A program made the position numbers and the translations under genes. The notes under the pieces are model-generated. The model was not told the DNA's origin. It did not search any database and was given only the letters and a program-made list of their open reading frames with translations. This document shows, in pieces, positions 60,464-64,000 of a DNA stretch of 64,000 bases. Position 1 is the stretch's first letter. Each line of letters starts with the position of its first letter. Source of the DNA: Desulfacinum hydrothermale DSM 13146 (lineage in GTDB: Bacteria > Desulfobacterota > Syntrophobacteria > Syntrophobacterales > DSM-9756); NCBI RefSeq assembly GCF_900176285.1, contig NZ_FWXF01000007.1, positions 121,886-185,885 of the forward strand, in the 5' to 3' direction.

Positions 60464-60510
60464 GGGCAAGGGGGAGGCATGGGTTCCACGCCCTTGCCAC
60501 CCCCTTGCCC
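60464..60510. terminator. Inverted repeat after icd
   Basis: GGGCAAGGGGG (60464-60474) and CCCCCTTGCCC (60500-60510) are perfect 11-base arms around a 25-base loop. There is no T-run directly after the stem. It may end icd and also the converging phage-like genes. Confidence 0.45.
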
Positions 60511-60526
60511 CATTTGCCGTCGATCT

Positions 60527-60676
60527 TTAGGAATTCAAGCCGTCACCGTTGTCGTCGTTCAGACTGCGAAGCCCTTCCAGGTTGGCGAAGGCCTCTTCCA
60601 CGGCGTCCAAGAGGTCTTCTTCCTCTTCACCCCGGAAAGCGTTGTGTTGTCGTTGGAGCTCGTTGTAAGCTGCCAT
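60527..60676 (-). CDS. Possible 49-residue acidic protein at phage edge
   Basis: A short frame from ATG 60676 (MAAYNELQRQHNAFRG, then an EEEEDLLDAVEEAF stretch) to a stop at 60527. The acidic helical composition looks coding, but I see no clear ribosome site and know no homologue. It would be the last gene of the phage-like minus-strand cluster, about 110 bases after the previous gene. Confidence 0.4.
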   Translation of the reverse strand: MAAYNELQRQHNAFRGEEEEDLLDAVEEAFANLEGLRSLNDDNGDGLNS

Positions 60677-60786
60677 GTAAAATGGGAAACATTTGCAGGT
60701 AAAATGCGAAAGTTAGGGGAGCCGTACACGGGGTCAAGGTGATCATGAGGGAGGCGGGAGGGGCAGAGGGTGGGGTGGGCATGGGC

Positions 60787-61014
60787 TCACACCTCGGCGT
60801 CGTAGGTGGGGAGGTCGGGGGCCTCGCCGACGATCTCGCCGGAGCGGACGAGGGCACGCGCACCGACGGCCACCGACTGGCCCAGGGCTCTTAGTGTGGC
60901 CCCGTCGGGGAGGCTGATGGTGCTGGTGCCGTCGGAATTGTGGGCCGTGACCTGGCCGGCCAGAAGCGCCTCGCTGGGCAGCAGGCGCCGGAATTGCGTC
61001 CAGACGTTAGCCAT
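60787..61014 (-). CDS. Small phage tail-associated protein
   Basis: A 75-residue protein starting MANVWTQFRRLLP. Its centre, 'GQVTAHNSDGTSTISLPDG', has the pattern of short beta-rich baseplate or tail-fibre accessory proteins of tailed phages ('V..h..dGt..V.l.gG'). ATG 61014 lies 13 bases after the large upstream gene, with GGGAGGAC in between as ribosome site. Function is inferred from motif and neighbours. Confidence 0.6.
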   Translation of the reverse strand: MANVWTQFRRLLPSEALLAGQVTAHNSDGTSTISLPDGATLRALGQSVAVGARALVRSGEIVGEAPDLPTYDAEV

Positions 61015-61027
61015 GTGCACGTCCTCC

Positions 61028-63046
61028 CTATGGTGTTTCGTCCACGCGCTCGATCGTAACAGCTTGGATGACGCGCGCACTGGAGGCATTGATGGAGATG
61101 GCGTCGGCATAGCCCCGCATGGCCGGGTCGGTCACGTCCACGATGTGGCCAGGCAGGATCAGGCCCGTGTCGGTGGTGAGGGGCATGGACAGGCGCACAT
61201 CGGCCCGCTTGCCTCCAGCCGATAGGATTTGGCGGCCGCGCTCGCGGGCCGCATCGATATGGGTGATCAAGTCATCCACCACCATCTGGGCATAGGGAGC
61301 GCCGTCTGTTCCGGAGCGATAGACGCGGACCGACACGCCAGCTGTCTTGCCAGCCACCCAGACACCGCGATGGAGTGCCTCCGGCCGCCATTGCGTCCCC
61401 ATCTCCAGGATGATATCGCCCGGGATAATGATATCCGGCGTGGCGCCACCCAGATCCCACGTGGGCACCGGATACTTGGGATAGACCGTGAGTATCTGCT
61501 GCTGCGTGTGGGACCGCACACATGCGCCGACAGCCTGGGCAATCCGGACCAGGGCACCAATGGGCGTTAACCGGTCATACGAGAAGACACCGCCAGGAAC
61601 GAGCCAGTCCACCGTCTGCCAGTCCAGCGTCCAGCCGGTGTTATAGAGTTCGTCCTCCGCCAATTGCACCGCAGTCCGATCCGCGGCCTCCAGGCGGCTC
61701 CTGGGCGCCACGTAGGGTGTGGATAGCTGAGCAGAAAGACTCCGACCGCCCACCGTGGTGGTCGACGCCCCGTGCCTGCGGGTCATCGACGAGCTCTCCA
61801 CGATGCCGGACCAAGATAGCCCATCGATGGATATCAGCACTTCGCGCTGCTCCTCGGCCAGTTCGGTCGCCGCACCGATGACCGTCGCCCGCCAGCGCCA
61901 GCACCACGAGTCTCTGTCTGACGTGATTTCCAGGGCCGCGCACGGAATGGGTGTGCCGTCGGGAATGGTGGTGATGGTCAGGGTATGGACCACGACGATA
62001 ACCCTCCGATGTGTGGGGATCTCCAGCCCTGCGTGCCGGGCCCGGTCGCATGTATCGATCCACAAGTCAAAAGCCACCGGGCCCCACAGCGGGACCGGCA
62101 GCCGGCACTCCAGCACCAGGTCGAGGTCCGGGACGAACGGGGGCTCGACGGGCGGCTCGGGAGGTTCAGGCGGCGGCCAGATAAAAGGGGGCCGCATGGC
62201 CTCCTCCCACGGAGCCCAGTATTTGGCCAGCAGGCCGGGGAGCTTGCGTCCATAGGCAGAGGGACACGTCCAGGCCCTACGCGTCCGCGTGGCCTCATCG
62301 TGTGGGTGTTCATACCCCCTTTGGCGCGGCCAGAGCCGGATCCACGGCACGCCCCACAGGAGCCGCACCGGTGATCCTTCCACCCACGCCGCCCCGCGGG
62401 CGGTATGCCGACGGTAGGCCGCCACGTAGGCTGACCACGCCCTGGCACTGACCGGCGTGCCATCCCCCCAGGAGATGCCTGCCCCGATTCTCGTGCGGGA
62501 TAGATAGACGTGAGGCGCTCGCACCGCGGAGGAGGAGTGCGTGGCGTCCTGCCATCGCTCCCGTGCCGCTGGCTTTCGAGGCGCTCCATAATGCCATCCG
62601 CACGCGATGCCCACCCGATCTGCCGGCGCGGGCGATCCTGGAGCATATCGCTCGGCGGGCTGTGTTCCGGGCCCGCGCCACGTGTTCGGGTCCCACTCGC
62701 CCGTGATCGCAGGCGCCACACCTGTGGGGACGCCTTCGGCAATGAACCCGCCGACTCCCTGCTGCCCGACGATCGCCGCCATCCCCTGCACGGCCGCCTG
62801 CAATGGGCCTCGCAGGCCTGTGGCGCCGATCCAGTCTCCCAGCATGCCGACGGAAGCGGCGAGGGCCCCGACTCGCAATTCTGGAGGCGGTGCGTCCTGC
62901 GCTCCGAGATGGAAATCCGGTGTCTCCGGGATCGGCTCGCGGAGGACCAACAGGATGCCGCCGGTGGGCGCCGCCAGGTCCAGGTCCAGCGATGCGGGGA
63001 GCCGGCGGTATAGCTGGAGATCATAGCCCATCGCCTCATACCGCAC
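61028..63046 (-). CDS. Large phage tail-region protein of unknown function
   Basis: A 672-residue protein I assign to the tail region by context. The N-terminal third is Gly/Ala/Pro-rich with 'MAAIVGQQGVGGFIAEG'. The middle has a run of Trp-rich sequence and a Pro-rich linker ('PPPEPPEPPVEPPF', about residues 285-305). The C-terminal half contains beta-rich stretches ('VVVHTLTITTIPDG', 'ISIDGLSWSG') and 'TPIGALVRIAQAVGACVRS', the kind of sequence seen in phage tail-hub or late-control-like proteins. GTG 63046 overlaps the upstream gene by 11 bases; ATG 63031 is an alternative. Codon choice is less biased than in the host genes. Confidence 0.55.
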   Translation of the reverse strand: MRYEAMGYDLQLYRRLPASLDLDLAAPTGGILLVLREPIPETPDFHLGAQDAPPPELRVGALAASVGMLGDWIGATGLRGPLQAAVQGMAAIVGQQGVGGFIAEGVPTGVAPAITGEWDPNTWRGPGTQPAERYAPGSPAPADRVGIACGWHYGAPRKPAARERWQDATHSSSAVRAPHVYLSRTRIGAGISWGDGTPVSARAWSAYVAAYRRHTARGAAWVEGSPVRLLWGVPWIRLWPRQRGYEHPHDEATRTRRAWTCPSAYGRKLPGLLAKYWAPWEEAMRPPFIWPPPEPPEPPVEPPFVPDLDLVLECRLPVPLWGPVAFDLWIDTCDRARHAGLEIPTHRRVIVVVHTLTITTIPDGTPIPCAALEITSDRDSWCWRWRATVIGAATELAEEQREVLISIDGLSWSGIVESSSMTRRHGASTTTVGGRSLSAQLSTPYVAPRSRLEAADRTAVQLAEDELYNTGWTLDWQTVDWLVPGGVFSYDRLTPIGALVRIAQAVGACVRSHTQQQILTVYPKYPVPTWDLGGATPDIIIPGDIILEMGTQWRPEALHRGVWVAGKTAGVSVRVYRSGTDGAPYAQMVVDDLITHIDAARERGRQILSAGGKRADVRLSMPLTTDTGLILPGHIVDVTDPAMRGYADAISINASSARVIQAVTIERVDETP

Positions 63047-63443
63047 TCAGGGTCGCTTGCGTGATGCGCACGATGCCGCCCTGGTATATTTCCACCGCAT
63101 TCAGCTCGATGGCCGCCCCACTGCCCGTCGTGCCCACGTCGAGATCCGCCACCCAGGCGCCCGCCCCGTCCACGATGCGCGCCCAGCCAGCTGTCCCCGT
63201 GGCGGGTGCGTTGCCTTCTTCGGCGATGGGCGATAGGGTCAGCGTCCCATCGGCTACGGTCCCGCAGGGCAGGCTGCACGTCAGTTCGGCCAGTAGCGTC
63301 TGCGTGGTCACGTCGGCTCCGGGAGGGTCCGGCGCCGTGCCGTCGTAGATGCGGATGAGCCCGGGGCTGGGCGATCCGGCATCGATGGCATCGGCCACCG
63401 CCTGCAGCATGGCATCCTGCACAGTAGGATTCAGCGCAATCAT
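63036..63443 (-). CDS. Phage-like structural protein of unknown function
   Basis: A 135-residue protein with a start 'MIALNPTVQDAMLQAVADAID' and a beta-rich remainder. It includes 'IRIYDGTAPDPPGADVTTQT', a pattern seen in many prophage proteins near the tail genes. GGAGGTG precedes ATG 63443. It overlaps the upstream gene by four bases and the downstream one by 11 bases, a typical phage gene packing. Confidence 0.6.
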   Translation of the reverse strand: MIALNPTVQDAMLQAVADAIDAGSPSPGLIRIYDGTAPDPPGADVTTQTLLAELTCSLPCGTVADGTLTLSPIAEEGNAPATGTAGWARIVDGAGAWVADLDVGTTGSGAAIELNAVEIYQGGIVRITQATLSAV

Positions 63444-64000
63444 TCGGACACCTCCGGCCGCACCCAATCGGCAACGGCTGCGTTGTAGGACTGCGTGTAG
63501 TCGCCGCACACAACAAGATAATTGAACCGCGGGTCGTACCCGTCGAACCGATATTCTCCCGTCGTCGGGTCGCTCCAGGTAATGGCTAAGGGTCGCATGG
63601 TGTGCCGATCAAAGAGTGTTACCCGTCGATGGGCCGGTTCGCCCGCCACAAGTACAGTGCCCTGGATAACACCGGCGCCCCGGCGCGCCGGGACAGCGAG
63701 AGTTTTGTTCCAAACGAGCCGGATAGACCGAAAAGTTGGGGAGATTAAGGCTTGGTCAAGTGCGGGCGAGCCTGCCTCTTCTAAGAAGATGGACGCCGTT
63801 ATTAATGGCTCTGGATCAGCGGGTGGAAAGATCAACACGTGCTTGAAGCGGGCGTCGATGGAGTCCCCGACGTTCCGCACCGCTGCGAACAACGCTAGTT
63901 TTACATCAGCAAATTCTGGAATGGTTATATCTACCGTTTTGTCTTCGTATGTAAAAGAAAACGTATCGCCCCGCCGGCTTAATATAAGTAGGTGAGGCCC
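63440..64000 (-). CDS. Phage-like protein, 5' end outside window
   Basis: The frame stays open to the right edge, so only the last 187 codons or slightly fewer are seen. The segment near 63893-64000 reads as ordinary coding sequence ('GDTFSFTYEDKTVDITIPEF'-like composition), so a TTG at 63892 is not the true start. The C-terminal 85 residues contain 'GVIQGTVLVAGEPAHRRVTLFD' in pieces ('GVIQGTVLVAGEPAHRRV'), like a carboxypeptidase-regulatory-type beta-sandwich domain often found in phage fibre or virion proteins. Function is unknown. Confidence 0.55.
   Translation of the reverse strand, partial: GPHLLILSRRGDTFSFTYEDKTVDITIPEFADVKLALFAAVRNVGDSIDARFKHVLIFPPADPEPLITASIFLEEAGSPALDQALISPTFRSIRLVWNKTLAVPARRGAGVIQGTVLVAGEPAHRRVTLFDRHTMRPLAITWSDPTTGEYRFDGYDPRFNYLVVCGDYTQSYNAAVADWVRPEVSE

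Noticed and set aside
60442..60526. A phage attachment site at the icd 3' end
   Set aside because: Only one junction is in view and no integrase or duplicated core is seen, so an att site cannot be supported; the inverted repeat there looks more like a terminator.
1..64000. CRISPR array
   Set aside because: No regularly spaced direct repeats of 23-40 bases were seen anywhere; the only multi-copy repeat is the dispersed palindromic element.

Overview
The window is a GC-rich bacterial chromosome segment that reads best as a sulfate-reducing member of the Desulfobacterota, probably a relative of the Syntrophobacter group. The clearest support is a complete qrcABCD operon (menaquinone reductase complex of sulfate reducers) next to an oxygen-defence set (Fur/PerR-type regulator, rubrerythrin, flavodiiron protein, cytochrome bd). 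The genus-level placement is an inference.

Layout. 1-4.5 kb: the 3' part of a very large GlmS-like protein with tandem SIS domain pairs. 5-7.7 kb: an orphan hybrid histidine kinase. 7.6-11.1 kb (minus): a tetR-emrA-emrB efflux operon. 11.3-14.5 kb: glyQ-glyS. 14.6-17.5 kb: a BON lipoprotein, an MFS transporter and an OmpA-type lipoprotein. 17.5-20.5 kb: an unusual RsmG-SpoU rRNA methyltransferase fusion, an RluA-type pseudouridine synthase and a nitroreductase. 21-25.2 kb: the glycerol-3-phosphate ABC transporter ugpBAEC, facing a MarR regulator plus HAD phosphatase pair. 26.8-29.5 kb: an M1 aminopeptidase. 29.5-34.5 kb: regulator, rubrerythrin, flavodiiron protein and cydAB. 34.6-39.9 kb: qrcABCD. 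40-41.4 kb: two membrane proteins of unknown function. 41.4-44.7 kb: nadB diverging from a HAD phosphatase and a TraB-like protein. 44.9-45.2 kb: an SRP RNA of the large, Alu-domain type. 45.9-54.8 kb (minus): a small unknown gene, tRNA-Val, a TPR protein, and a tight chain of rluB, trpS, an M50 protease, a DHH-CBS-CCA-adding fusion and xerD. 54.9-58.2 kb (minus): a divergent biotin-dependent carboxyltransferase and a biotin carboxylase. 58.5-60.4 kb: a small Cys protein, tRNA-Trp and NADP-isocitrate dehydrogenase. 60.5-64 kb (minus): the edge of a prophage or phage-like tail cluster that runs out of the window.

How parts work together. The 29.5-39.9 kb stretch is the respiratory heart: Qrc passes electrons from periplasmic cytochromes to menaquinone, while rubrerythrin, flavodiiron protein and cytochrome bd remove peroxide and oxygen. 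A consensus promoter overlapped by a Fur/PerR-like box precedes the regulator. Translation and RNA maturation genes (glyQS, trpS, CCA-adding enzyme, two pseudouridine synthases, the methyltransferase fusion, SRP RNA, two tRNAs) are scattered between metabolic genes.

The main oddities are the GlmS-like giant, the RsmG-SpoU fusion, the large-type SRP RNA, a dispersed palindrome-bearing repeat in three copies, the carboxyltransferase without a biotin domain, and the phage-like edge. I saw no CRISPR array, no transposase gene and no rRNA operon.
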